Positions 49,989 to 61,434 of a stretch of DNA of 64,000 bases are shown piece after piece. The stretch covers positions 5,456,001 to 5,520,000 of the forward strand of contig JAPFFF010000001.1 in assembly GCA_039105265.1 (NCBI GenBank), read 5' to 3'. The notes below the pieces were generated by a model, which saw only the letters and a program-made list of their open reading frames with translations, was not told where the DNA came from and did not search any database. The DNA comes from Tritrichomonas musculus (Eukaryota; Parabasalia; Tritrichomonadida; Tritrichomonadidae). Position 1 is the first letter of the stretch. Each line of letters opens with the position of its first letter. A program made the translations under genes and the position numbers.

Positions 49989-51152
49989 ATGCCTGTAAGT
50001 GGTATTATCGAGAAATTTTTAGAAAAATTCAATATCATTCAAGAGGCATTTCTAGATTATTTGGAGGGCGACGAAAATATTGAAGAAAGTTACAAAAATC
50101 TTGAGCAATTATTCGAAGATAAAAAAATACGAGAAAGCATGCATGATGTCGAACTATTTTTACACATGCTTGTAAAAGTTGCCAATAACGGCCATCGCTG
50201 CCCCAACTTGTATAACAAGATTGATCGAATTCTACAATTTTTCAAAGATGATCTCAAAAAATGTAAAAACGAGGAAATATTCAAGCTTTTTAAGAGCAAT
50301 AAGCGAATCCTTCTTTTCCTGATTGAAGAAAAAATTCTGACAGTTGATGAAAATTTTGTCAAAAAAATCATCAGCAAAAAATATTTGGAAAAGTTTTATC
50401 CACAGTATTTTGCACCCGAAATAAATCCCTTTTTAAACGAGCAATGGTTTCCTAAAAAAAATGATTGGTTTGAAAATATCACGAAAAAATTGCCAGATGA
50501 TTTTTATGAATTGCGAAAAATCGGTGAGAATGAGAGTTACATCTGCGAATTGATTCGAAAAGATATGGTCGAAGACTTTATTGCTTATCTAAATAGAGGG
50601 AATATCAGTCGTAATGCAATTATCTCCCAATCAATTTTTGAAACTAACTCGTTTCTAATCAAAAAACATGAAAACATCGATGAACAGTCAAATAACAATT
50701 ATGACATAAAAGGCACAACACTGATTGAATATGCAGCGTTTTTTGGATCAATTCAAATATTCACATATTTGAAATACGAAGGAGTGAAATTAACACAATC
50801 ATTGTGGCTTAGTGCTATTCACGGGAAAAATGCAGAACTCATTCATCTTCTTGAAGATAATCATGTCAAACTACACCCAGAATGTATCGAAGAATCAATT
50901 TTATGTCATCATAATGAAATTGCTGATTATTTCCTCAATAATTATCCACAAAACAAAACCAAAAAATCAAGTGAAACCATCATTCGAAACTTGAAATATT
51001 ATAATTTTGCATTTTTACAAAAAGAGAACATAAATAAATCATCATTTCGTCACTTATGTCATTATGATTATTATACGCTTGTTGCAAATTTATTAGCAAA
51101 CAGAGAAATGGATATCAATGATGAAGTAATTCTAAATCATATATATGAATAA
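49989..51152 (+). CDS. DUF3447-type ankyrin protein, head of a satellite-exploded gene (387 aa)
   Basis: The helical N-terminus (residues 1-165) and DUF3447/ankyrin block (IFETNSFLIKKHENI; TTLIEYAAFFGSIQIFTYLK; NAELIHLLEDNHVKL; CHHNEIADYFLNNY) parallel the first half of the gene at 32210. The frame stops at NHIYE just as a 25-bp satellite begins. Downstream, ankyrin-coding units of the same style recur between satellite blocks to 54987, several entered by I-Y-E or Y-E codons before T-A-L-Y-L-A. The natural reading is that the ancestral protein went straight from this head into ankyrin repeats, and that the satellite has since cut it. The 387-residue head could still be expressed. Confidence 0.75.
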   Translation: MPVSGIIEKFLEKFNIIQEAFLDYLEGDENIEESYKNLEQLFEDKKIRESMHDVELFLHMLVKVANNGHRCPNLYNKIDRILQFFKDDLKKCKNEEIFKLFKSNKRILLFLIEEKILTVDENFVKKIISKKYLEKFYPQYFAPEINPFLNEQWFPKKNDWFENITKKLPDDFYELRKIGENESYICELIRKDMVEDFIAYLNRGNISRNAIISQSIFETNSFLIKKHENIDEQSNNNYDIKGTTLIEYAAFFGSIQIFTYLKYEGVKLTQSLWLSAIHGKNAELIHLLEDNHVKLHPECIEESILCHHNEIADYFLNNYPQNKTKKSSETIIRNLKYYNFAFLQKENINKSSFRHLCHYDYYTLVANLLANREMDINDEVILNHIYE

Positions 51153-54100
51153 TATTTTAAATCATATCTTTCAATTACATTTAAAATCATATCATGAAAT
51201 GGAATTCAAAATCATATCTTAAAATGAAATTTTATTAAAATAAAATTTTGTAAAACAGCATTATATTTGGCAATTGAGAAAGAAAACATTGCAATTGTTA
51301 AACTTTTATTAACGAATGATAAATTTGATATCAATGTTCTTAATATTATAAACATATTATTTATAGAATTCAATATTATATATTTCAATTTCATTCAAAA
51401 TCATATCTTTGAATGGAATTCAAAATCATGTTTTTCAGTGGAATTCAAAATCATATCTTTCAATAGAATTCAAAATCATATTTTTCAGTGGAATTAAAAA
51501 TCGCATCATTCAATATAATTCAAAATCATGTCTTTGAATATAATTCAAAATCATTTTTTCTAATGAAATTCAAAATCATATCTTTCAATGGAATTCAAAA
51601 TCATGTCTTTCAATTACGTTCAAAATCATTTTTTCTAATGAAATTCAAAATCATTTTTTCTAATGAAATTCAAAATCATATCTTTCAATCGAATTCAAAA
51701 TCATGTCTTTAAATTACGTTCAAAATCATTTTTTCTAATGAAATTCAAAATAATATCTTTCAATTTAATTCAAAATCCTTTTTTCCAATGAAATTCAAAA
51801 TCATATCTTTCGATATAATTCAAAATAATATCTTTAAATTACATTCAAAATCATTGTTTTAAATAGAATTCGAAATCATATCTTTGAATGAAATTATAAT
51901 ATAATATCAATTTATGAAACAGCATTATATTTGGCTGTTGAGAAAGGAAACATTGAAATGGTTAAACTTTTATTAATGAATGATAAACTTGATATCAATA
52001 CTCTTAATATTCTAAACATATTTATTATAATATTCATTATCACATTTTACGATTTCGTTCAAAATCATATCTTTGAATGAAATTCAAAATTATATCATTT
52101 TATAGAGTTTAAAATCTTGTATTTCAATATCATTCAAAATCATATCATTCTATAAAGTTTAAAATCTTGTATTTCAATATCATTCAAAATCATATCTTTC
52201 AATAGAATTCAAAATCATTTCATTCAATAGAATTCAAAATCATATCATTTAAAGGAATTAAAAATTGCATCTTTCAATGAAATTCAAAATTATATCATTC
52301 TATTTAATTCAAAATCATTTTTTCCAATGAAATTCAAAATCATTTTTTTCCAATGAAATTCAAAATCATATCTTTCAATTACATTCAAAATCATATCTTC
52401 AATAGAATTCATAATCATATCTTTCAATGGAATTTTAAATCACATCATTCAATATAATTCAATATAATAACTTTAAATTACATTCAAAATTATATTTTTC
52501 AATGAAATTCAAAATCATATCATTCTATAAAATTCAAAATCATTTTTTCCAATGAAATTCAAAATCAAATTTTTCAATTACATTTGAAATCATATCTATC
52601 AATAGGATTTATAATCATATCATTTAATGGAATTTAAAATCATATTTTTGAATGAAATTCAAAATCATATCATTCAATCTAATTCAATATCATAACTTTA
52701 AATGACATTCAAAATCATATCTTTCAATTGGATTCAAAATTATATCTTTCAATAGAATTCAAAATCATATTTTTCAATAAAATTTGAAATCATATCTATC
52801 AATAGAATTTATAATCATATCATTTAATGGAATTTGAAATCATATTTTTGAATGAAATTCAAAATCATATCATTCAATCTAATTCAATATCATAACTTTA
52901 AATAACATTCAAAATCATATCTTTCAATTGGATTCAAAATTATATCTTTCAATAGAATTCAAAGTCATATCTTTCAATAAAATTTGAAATCATATCTATC
53001 AATAGAATTTATAATCATATCCTTCAATAGAATTCAAAATAATATCTTTTAATACTATTCAAAATCATATGTTTCAATGAAATTCTAATATAAAATAAAT
53101 TTATGAAACAGCATTATATTTGGCAATTGAGAAAGAAAACATTGAAATTGTCAAACTTTTATTAACGAATGATATGCTTGATATCAATATTCTTAATATT
53201 TTAACCATATTTTCATAAAATTTAATATTATATCGTTCAATTTCATTCAAAATTAGGTTTTTCAATGATATTCAAAATTATGTTTTTCAATGAAATTTTA
53301 AATCATATCATTCAATATAATTTAAAATCATATCTTTCAATGGAATTAAAAGTCACATCTTTTGATTACATTTAATATCATATCTTTCAATTACATTCAA
53401 ACGTATTTTTTTCAATAGAATTCAATGTCATATCTTTAAAAAAAATTCTAATATAATACAAATTTATACAACAGCATTATATTTGGCTGTTGAGAAAGGA
53501 AGCATTGAAATTGTCAAACTTTTGTTAACGAATGATAAACTTGATATCAATATTTTAAATATTTTAAACTTATTTTTTTAAAATTTAATATAATATTTTA
53601 AATAGAGTTAAAAATTTCATCTTTCAATGGAATTCAAAATCATATTTTTCAATGTAATTCAAAATCATATCTTTCAATGGAATTCAAAATCATATTTTTC
53701 AATTCTATTCAAAATCATATTTTTCAATGTAATTCAAAATCATATCTTTCAATGGAATTCAAAATAATTTTCCCAATGAAATTTAAAATCATATCATTCA
53801 ATAATGTTCAAAATCATATCTTTCAATAGAATTCGAAATCATATCTTTGAATGAAATTATAATATAATATAAATTTATGAAACAGCATTATATTTGGCTG
53901 TCGAAAAAGGAAACATTGAAATTGTCAAACTTTTGTTAACGAATGATAAACTTAATATCAATATTTTAAATATTTTAAACTTATTTTTTTAAAATTTAAT
54001 ATAATATTTTAAATAGAGTTAAAAATTTCATCTTTAAATGGAATTCAAAATCATATTTTTCAATTGGATTCAGACACATTTTTATCAATAGAATCCAAAG

Positions 54101-54760
54101 TCTTATTCTTTAAATGAAATTCTAATATAATATAGATTTATACAACAGCATTATATTTGGCTGTTGAGAAAGGAAACATTGAAATTGTCAAACTTTTATT
54201 AACGAATGATAAACTTGATATCAATATTTTAAATATTTTAAACATATTTTCATAAAATTTAATGTTTTATCTTTCAATGGAATCAAAAATCATATCTTTT
54301 GATGTAATTCAAAATCATATCTTTCAATGAAATCCAAAATTTTATCTTTAAATTGCATTCAAAATCATTTTTTAAAATAGAATTCAAAATCATATCTTTC
54401 AATGAAATCCAAAATTTTATCTTTAAATTACATTCAAAATCATTTTTTAAAATAGAATTCGAAATCATATCTTTGAATGAAATTATAATATAAATTTATG
54501 AAACAGTATTATATTTAGCTGTTGAAAAAGGAAACACCGCAATGGTTAAACTTTTATTAACGAATGATAACCTTGATATTAATATTCTTAATATTTTAAA
54601 CATATTTTTTATAGAATTCAATATAATATCTTTCAATTTCATTCAAAATCATATCTTTGAATGAAATTCAAAATCATATTTTTCAATGATATTCAAAATA
54701 AATAATTGAATGATATTCAAAATCAAATAATTGAATAAAGTTATTTTATAAAATAATAAA
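51153..54760 (+). repeat. 25-bp satellite blocks interleaved with ankyrin-coding units
   Basis: Dozens of copies of a 25-bp unit of the form CAAAATCATATCTTTCAATG plus AATT(T/C), with variants (TTTTTCCAATGAAATT; TATCATTCAATATAATT). Because 25 is not a multiple of three, translation cycles through FKIISFN, IQNHIFQ and NSKSF-like words. The blocks lie in seven to eight stretches of 100-1100 bp separated by ankyrin units. Confidence 0.9.
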
Positions 54761-54987
54761 ACAGCATTGCATCTTGCAGCTGAAAATGGAAATGCTGAAA
54801 TAATTAAAATTTTATTGTTGGAAGATAAAATCAATATAAATGCTAAAAATGGAGTTAATCATTAATTTTAATAGAATTAAAATTTGATTTATACAATTGC
54901 TCAATTTATTTATGACAAACACCTATTGAAGTTGCAAAGCCTCAAGTTAGATCATTATTTCCAAATAGCACTTGCTTAATTTATTAA
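51255..54987 (+). pseudogene. Eight separated ankyrin units plus terminal half unit
   Basis: Each unit is about 100 bp and begins ACAGCATTATATTTGGC (TALYLA). They start at 51255, 51919, 53108, 53471, 53882, 54145, 54503 and 54761. Typical translation is TALYLAVEKGNIEIVKLLLT followed by NDKLDINILNI, a clean ankyrin helix pair. Units 1-7 are very alike in DNA; unit 8 (TALHLAAENGNAEIIKILLL) is more ordinary. 54919-54987 encodes TPIEVAKPQVRSLFPN and a stop, the usual last half repeat of trichomonad ankyrin proteins. No consensus trichomonad splice sites were seen at the unit borders, so splicing is not supported and the gene is called decayed. Confidence 0.75.
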
Positions 54988-55118
54988 AACTATTTTTTTT
55001 TTTTTAATTAACAATTATTTTATTTTACATATCAAATGAATTAAATGAGCTTTAAAAAAAATATTTAAATTGGTGTACAATTAAATAAAAAGTTCTTCCT
55101 AATTGATTTATTTTCACC
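54988..55118. other. Short AT-rich spacer
   Basis: Follows the ankyrin tail; no feature. Confidence 0.4.
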
Positions 55119-55128
55119 ATAACCAATT
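55119..55128. repeat. 10-bp target duplication, left copy
   Basis: ATAACCAATT, repeated exactly at 55478-55487 on the other side of the MITE. Confidence 0.85.
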
Positions 55129-55477
55129 AGGCTTGTAAAAAGTCCAGGACTTTTAGAACCTAACAATTTTTTTCAATTGTTAAATACTTTTATCTTTAAA
55201 AATAATAAATATTTTTGGGATTCTTTTAAGGTTTAAAAACTATTAATTGTTATATATTGCAAATTATTTATTAAAATATTTTTTAATTTGTTTTTCTACT
55301 TGAAAAAATATAACTTTTCAAATAAATTGGTTCTAAAGTTTTTAATTCAAAAGAATAAGGTAAATTTCTGAAAATAGTGAAAAGCCAATATATCAATAAA
55401 ATTGAGAGAAAAGTGCAGGTCCTGGCAGGTCCTAAAGTCCTATGGTTGTCCTAAAGTCCCTGACTTTTAACAAGCCT
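55129..55477. mobile_element. MULE-like MITE, 349 bp
   Basis: Ends are imperfect inverted repeats of about 30 bp: AGGCTTGTAAAAAGTCCAGG on the left, AGGCTTGTTAAAAGTCAGGG read inward from the right. The flanks carry a perfect 10-bp duplication ATAACCAATT, in the size range of Mutator-like elements (8-11 bp). No coding capacity. Internally, GTCCTAAAGTCC-like words recur near the right end. The element at 62048 starts with the same AGGCTTGTTA and may be a relative. Confidence 0.85.
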
Positions 55478-55487
55478 ATAACCAATT

Positions 55488-57297
55488 ATGAAATTCACCA
55501 CAAAATTATTAACTAATTTTGAATTTTGCTTTTTATGTAATAGCAAAAAAGTTTTGGTTTAAGCGAATAAAGTGGCAAAAAAGAAAAAATGAAAATAACA
55601 TCAAACAATTATTAAAGAAAAAGGAATTGAATATTTTTTTCAGTTTTTTAAAAAAATGATTTTTATTTAGGATGTTTTTTATAAATAAATACTGGGGGTT
55701 TGGGGGCGGAGCCCCCAAAAATTTTTTATACTTTTGACCAACTTTTTGTCCATTGGTCTAGAAAATATGACCATGTACAACTATAATTATAATATATATA
55801 TAACAGATAATATACCACATTTATTTTTTTAATTTCATATAAATAGTATTTTAAATAATTGTGTGCACATTCAAATTTGAATGTTTTAAGCGATATTCAA
55901 TTTTCTTTTTTCAATACTAATTATTGAATAGGTTTCTCAATATATTAAATATAACATATCACATTATTTAAAACAATAATATCTTAATAAATAAATTAAT
56001 AAATATTATTAAATAAAATAGGGATTAATATTTTAAATTAATATATAAAAATAATTTACAAAAGAATAGCTCATAAAATTTACATGTAATGCTATTTTAT
56101 TTGCAAATCTTTAAAAACTGTCTATATTACAATTTCATTCATCAAATAATATCTAACAATACTTTAATCGTTATCTACAATAAATTTTTCTTGACTTGAT
56201 AACAAATAAATAATAATTTCAAATTTTGATAAAAATTTGAAGGAAGAAATTAAAGAATAGGAATGATAAAATGCATTTTATGAGCAAATCAATAGTAATT
56301 CTGATGATTATAATCCTAATTCTGAGAATAATGTCTGGAATCAGTTGATTTGAGTTACTATTTTATCAAAAAAATGAATTAAAAGAAATAAAGAATGTGA
56401 TGACTAATTAGCTTTAAAAAGTTGAAAAATATTAGACAAAGTATATATTCCTACAAAATCAAAAAATAATATCAATTAGTCAATATTTTGTTATTTATAT
56501 CAAAATAATACCGCTTTTTTCATCCATATAATAGAATTTCACTGATAAAAACAAAAATTAAGGCAAGCAATTAGCAAAGAATTTTCCAAACCTTTTATAA
56601 TCTCAATTTTTACTCTAATTTTTTTTTAAAATATGGTAATATTTTGTATATAATACTGAAGATATTTTGTTTTATGACCAATAATTCATACTAACTAAGG
56701 ATTTTATACTGAAATTATTTGGGATGAAATACCAAATTTATGAATTATTTTAAAAATATATGATTATGTGTTTGTATAAATACAAAATTAAAATAAATAC
56801 TATTAATATAGCTCTAATTATTCAAATGGTATATAATATTTAGAAAGAAAATTTAATTTTATTAATATTATTATTACTATAGATATATGAAATATCAAAT
56901 TCAGTATATTAATAATAAAATAACCTTGTATCAGCTCAAAATTTCAATTTTATAAAATTGAAATTTTTTGATCACTCAGAAAAATTGAGAATATTTTAAT
57001 ACACTTTAATTTATAAATATAGCTGGGATGGTGGAATAAATTTTAATAATATTATGTATTATTAATAGATATTATGTATAGAATTTAAATATTTAATATT
57101 AAGCATATTCATCATTAAATAGTTTTATTTGAGTTACCACACCCATCTTTAAAGCCAATTTTAAGCAATTTTTTCTTGTCCAAATAGAGAAAAAACTGCC
57201 AGCACCAAGAATAGTGCATTGCAGCGACTGTATCACCATATCTGATATCAACTAGTTCAGCAGCATGAAAGCAGATGCTCATCATATCACCCATCAT
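55488..57297. other. Long AT-rich intergenic stretch with a GC-rich hairpin
   Basis: The only GC-rich spot is a perfect hairpin at about 55699-55719: TTTGGGGGC, loop GGA, GCCCCCAAA. The open frame at 55533-55718 on the minus strand is just the shadow of this and looks non-coding. The rest shows no gene or RNA. Confidence 0.5.
55699..55719. other. GC-rich perfect hairpin
   Basis: A 9-bp stem with a GGA loop (TTTGGGGGCGGAGCCCCCAA and one more A), striking in an AT-rich spacer. Function unknown; a terminator-like or mobile-element end role is possible. Confidence 0.6.
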
Positions 57298-57502
57298 AAC
57301 TGCAGATTTCATTGAAAATTTTTAATAAAATAATTTTTTTCCATCAAAAGGAAAATCTTCGAGTTCTATAAATAATTTCATCAAATATCTAATCATATCA
57401 ACTCCGCCAGTTGGAACTCTCACTATTGATTCTTTGATAGGATTTCCATCGATAATTGGAACTGAGCAAGAAACTTCAGCACCAGATATGCAAATAATGT
57501 TT
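57298..57502 (-). pseudogene. Actin-related protein fragment
   Basis: About 65 open codons on the minus strand: SCSVPIIDGNPIKESIVRVP, GGVDMIRYLMKLFIE and KKIILLKIFNEICSY. These follow actin's HTVPIYEGYALPHAI, LAGRDLTDYLMKIL and EIVRDIKEKLCYV closely in spacing and key residues. The frame is bounded by stops on both sides, and no other actin segment is found nearby, so this is a fragment of a diverged actin or Arp gene. The adjoining minus-strand frame 57115-57312 is not actin-like. Confidence 0.55.
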
Positions 57503-57905
57503 TAATATATGACTTTATTATTGAGATATTCTTTGTTATATTAATATATCTAAATATAACTAAAAGTTTAAAATTAATTGAAAGAGATAATTGAAATATT
57601 AATATAGTTTTTCTTTTAAATTGTATGTTGAATATTTAACTATTATGATTAAAATAAATATATAATAATAAAATAAAAAATATAATGATATAAAAATTAT
57701 TAATTAAGAAAAATTATTGCGTGAATATATGAAACATATTTTCAAAAGTACTAATGTAAACTTCTGAAAAATAAATTTTTGAGAAAAAAAAAAAGATTTT
57801 TATTCAGAGGACTCTGATAATCAATTGTCGAAAAGATTTTAAATAAAAGAGTATCATATACCATGTAAAAATAAATAATAAAATTTTTTATAAAGTTTTC
57901 TTGTT
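57503..57905. other. AT-rich intergenic stretch
   Basis: Nothing recognised between the actin-like fragment and the 3' end of the permease gene. Confidence 0.5.
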
Positions 57906-59519
57906 TTATTTTTTGAATGAATCTATTGCTCCTAAAATAGCTTGCCATGTTGCAATTACTGCGCTTACAAATCCAAAAGCAAAACAGAATGCACACAAAA
58001 TATTTTGTATAACAGTTGAATTATCAGCTTTTCTCCTGTAAACAAAGTATAATGCACTTGGAAGAGTAAAATCTACCATGCATCCACCAAGAGAGCCCGC
58101 AATTCCTAAAACAGGTTTAACTTCTGGGAAAATTGTTGCAAAAACCACTGGCAATATTGTTGATATTATGAATGCTAATATAGCTCGGATATCAGTTTTA
58201 TTTGAGCCAAAAATGCCTTGATCATCATTAGTATTGGTATTTTCTAATTGAGAATTCTCGTTTGTAATTTCGCGAGAATTTGCAGGTGTAATTAGAGGAG
58301 ATTGCTCGGTGGAATTTTGAAGAGAATTTTCATCACCCGCCAAAATAGAACCTGTTCTTGAAACTTGAGGAGAATTTTGATCAGGAGCCTGATGAGAACT
58401 TGTTCTTGAAACTTGAGGAGTATTTTGCATATATTGTTCTTCAAGATCAACTTCTCCTTCTGATTGGCTTTCTTGATGTCCGCATGCACTGAACAAATCT
58501 AAGAACATTTCATTGACAGTTTCTGAAATGAAGACGTATGAACCAGTGATACTAACTGTGTAAGCAATTCTCATGATTACAATAAGCGCATCGTTGTTAG
58601 CAAAATTGTTGAGCACGTTTCCATCAGTGTTTTCACCAAGGAACAAATATCCCATTAATGCAGGAATTGTCATGAACAAGAAAACTAAGAATATGCCACC
58701 TAATGTTACTATTTTTCTTCTTTTAATGATTTCTTTATTGTCATCTCTATTTATTGTGTATAATTGGATTTTTGATAAAAATACTGATGGAAGGGCATAG
58801 CACAATGAATAAATTGAGATCGAATTGAATATTCTTATATTGACTTTAAAAACTTCGCATGTTGGTTCAATTGAATGATGTCGCGCGAAGTAAATGCTAG
58901 CTTTAATGAACAAAACAAGGAGAAACCAACAGCACGTTAAAAATGTTTCAACTGATATAAATTTACCAAATCTATCAGGTAATTTTAATCTTCTGATTCT
59001 AGGTTGAGCATTTCTATATGTAATCGTAATAAAAATGATAATTGTTGCACCAAGAACAATAACTATGCCACGTCCAACTTTTGTAGACACAGTAATACCA
59101 CATATTTCAAAGCAAGGAATGAGTAAATCACCAAGAAGAACGATATAACCTATTAAAACTGGCCACAAGAGACAAAGATTGAATACATCGTAGGAGAATC
59201 TTCCAAAATTGTTCATGTATTTTTTGTAGAGATCGGATAATTTGCATCCTCTTTCTTTGACATCGATTTCAATTATTCCAATGCTGCAATAATATGATAT
59301 AAGGCACATAATAATGGACAGCACAAGTGACATTATAATTCCTGAATCAACAAAAATGCAGGGAGATGCAAGAATTGTTGCTCCTAATTGTTGATTCAAA
59401 ATTAATCCAGCAACAACAGGCCCATGTTCACCTGTAATCCTAATTATATCAGTTGATTTTATTTTTTTAACTCTTCTTTCATTATCACTTCCGATATATG
59501 TTATAGTCCTTTCAGTCAT
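57906..59519 (-). CDS. Transmembrane amino-acid transporter (AAAP family)
   Basis: 537 residues with about ten to eleven hydrophobic helices. The N-terminal region (GPVVAGLILNQQLGATILAS, then PCIFVDSGIIMSLVLSIIMC) has the layout of the first two helices of AAAP permeases. Others are LLWPVLIGYIVLLGDLL, GIVIVLGATIIIFITITY and VTLGGIFLVFLFMTIPALMG. A hydrophilic loop of about 90 residues (around 345-435) holds two copies of a PQVSRTSS/PQVSRTGS unit rich in Ser, Gln and Asn, a possible phosphorylated cytosolic segment. The last three helices include VKPVLGIAGSLGGCMVDFTL. Members move amino acids by proton or sodium coupling; trichomonads depend on amino-acid uptake and have many paralogues. Substrate not predictable. 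Confidence 0.85.
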   Translation of the reverse strand: MTERTITYIGSDNERRVKKIKSTDIIRITGEHGPVVAGLILNQQLGATILASPCIFVDSGIIMSLVLSIIMCLISYYCSIGIIEIDVKERGCKLSDLYKKYMNNFGRFSYDVFNLCLLWPVLIGYIVLLGDLLIPCFEICGITVSTKVGRGIVIVLGATIIIFITITYRNAQPRIRRLKLPDRFGKFISVETFLTCCWFLLVLFIKASIYFARHHSIEPTCEVFKVNIRIFNSISIYSLCYALPSVFLSKIQLYTINRDDNKEIIKRRKIVTLGGIFLVFLFMTIPALMGYLFLGENTDGNVLNNFANNDALIVIMRIAYTVSITGSYVFISETVNEMFLDLFSACGHQESQSEGEVDLEEQYMQNTPQVSRTSSHQAPDQNSPQVSRTGSILAGDENSLQNSTEQSPLITPANSREITNENSQLENTNTNDDQGIFGSNKTDIRAILAFIISTILPVVFATIFPEVKPVLGIAGSLGGCMVDFTLPSALYFVYRRKADNSTVIQNILCAFCFAFGFVSAVIATWQAILGAIDSFKK

Positions 59520-60773
59520 GTTCCAAAAATGTCAAATTAAAAAATCGTGATGTCAAAATTATTATGAATTTAGAATTGATTGAATTATTCAATAACAATT
59601 CTGAGAATTTCAATATTTTCATTCAATTTAAAATGAAGTTATTGAGTTTGATGTGAGGCCATTTAACATGCTACAATGGATAAAAAATTAAAATTTTGAA
59701 TTTTCATTAAATATTCGTTTGAAAAATAATTGTGATAATTATTTATAAATATTCTTTATTAAAAAAAATTTTGAGGTAAAGTTTATTTAACGAGGTTTAC
59801 TAACATCGTTTCAGTTGATTTGAAAACACATATTTTTTCAAGCTTGAGAATATAAAACAAGGTTTATTAACGTTGTTTCAATTATTTTGAAAACACAAAT
59901 ATTAGAAAATTATAATTTGAGTTGCAGTACAGCATTCAATTTTGAGAATATTCTGAATATGGAATTATGATAAAACATCAAAAATTGTATAATAAAAATA
60001 AAATAAATAATTCAAATAATTATTATTATTTTATATATATAATATTAATATTTGTTTTTATCTTAGTTCTTCTTTAAGTTTATTGTATGTGTAAGATATT
60101 AATTAAAAAAATAATTGAATTAATAAAGAAAAAATAAAACTAACCAAAGGCCAATTTTTTCACCAAGATAAACTTTTTGATATATTGTATTCAATCTTTG
60201 AAAAAGTTGGGACAATCAAAATAAAACATGAAAATGAAACTAAAATTATTAAATATATAATTCTTTTCGAAAATAAGATAATGTTAAATAATATATAAAA
60301 ATGAAATATAATTTATTTTATCATAAAGACGCATTATTTTCAATGATAAAATTGTTTTATGAAATTGAATAAATGTGTTTCTCCTCTCAATTACCAAAAT
60401 AACCAAAATAAATCTCTTAAAAATTCACTTAAACTTTAACGAAATCTTCTCAATTTTCAATACTTTGTACAAATTAAAAAACCCTTTAATTTTTGAAACG
60501 ACGTTTAAGAAAATCAAATAATTTTAAATAATATTTTACTTTTGTTGTCTCAAAGTATTTTCTTCTGAAAATTGATGATTTTTAAAAGGATTTGGCAATT
60601 CAAAATCAAATATTTCTATATTAAAATGGGTAAAATATAATTTGATTGGTGAGTTGAATTGATATATAAATTGAATTAAATTTTGAGATAAATTAAATTG
60701 GTGAATTGATATTTTGAATTACCAAATTCTGAGGCTTAAACGACTTGTCAAAATTAATTTGTCAAACTTAAAA
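59520..60773. other. Intergenic stretch with a 71-bp duplicated motif
   Basis: The words AACGAGGTTTACTAACATCG (near 59789) and AACAAGGTTTATTAACGTTG (near 59860), each followed by TTTCA-A/G-TT and GAAAACACA, are two diverged copies 71 bp apart. The rest is AT-rich without genes. Confidence 0.5.
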
Positions 60774-61434
60774 ATGAGCATTCATGATATAACAAAAAGA
60801 CTCCAAATATATTGGCAGTCAAACAAGGAAATGAGAATACCTTCTTTTTTGAATAAATATGAAATAGCAAAAAAAATCGCAGAAACCGAATTTTGTGTTG
60901 TTGTTTCAGCACAAATAAAAAAGTCTACTACAAAATATGCAATAAAATGTATTCCTTTAAACTTTTACCGAAAACATCAAAATGAAATAGAAATTATTAC
61001 AAAAATTTCTCACCCCAATATTATCCAATGCATTGATTCTTTCCAGTATCCATCTAAAAAAGGCGAAAAACCACGATTATTTGCTATAGTCATGCCATGT
61101 GCTTCTAGTGATTTGGTGGGACGCATCAGATTTGGTGGCTATATTGAAGAGCCTATTGCTTGTAAAATTATGCACGAAATACTTAGTGCTATTAAATATT
61201 TGCATGATAACAATATTATTCATCGAGATCTTAAATGTGATAACATATTTGTAATGCAAGATGATGCAGATGGGATAAGGATAGCTATCGGCGATTTTGG
61301 TTTATCGATTTGGGGAGATGGATCACCAATCAACGGCTTACCTGTAGGAACAGCCTTATATGCTCCACCTGAATTATTAATCCAAAACAAAGAAAGTGTA
61401 TTTGGAATAAGTTTTAATAACCACAAGGTTACGT
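60774..61434 (+). CDS. Protein kinase, exon 1 (CAMK-like)
   Basis: Start at the ATG at 60774 (MSIHDITKRL); the open frame further upstream lacks an ATG. A short helical N-terminus is followed by the kinase lobe: KYEIAKKIAETEFCVVVSAQ (atypical glycine loop), YAIKCI with the ATP-binding Lys, HPNIIQCIDSF, the catalytic loop HRDLKCDN, DFG, and APPE of the activation segment. With exon 2 the product is 349 residues, a complete Ser/Thr kinase domain and little else. Without splicing the frame would run into an unrelated hydrophobic tail and stop in the middle of the C-lobe. Confidence 0.85.

Noticed and set aside
51267-51712. Two open frames in the satellite
   Set aside because: They read FKIISFN/IQNHIFQ words produced by the 25-bp unit; only the first 33 residues of one are real ankyrin sequence.
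51153-54760. CRISPR-like array of short repeats
   Set aside because: Units are contiguous 25-bp satellite copies without unique spacers; the longer interruptions are ankyrin-coding units, and there are no cas genes.
55533-55718. 61-residue minus-strand open frame (MGAPPPNPQ...)
   Set aside because: Its start is the GC-rich hairpin and the rest is Phe/Asn/Lys from AT-rich spacer.
57115-57312. Extension of the actin-like fragment
   Set aside because: This minus-strand frame overlaps the fragment's end in another phase and shows no actin pattern.
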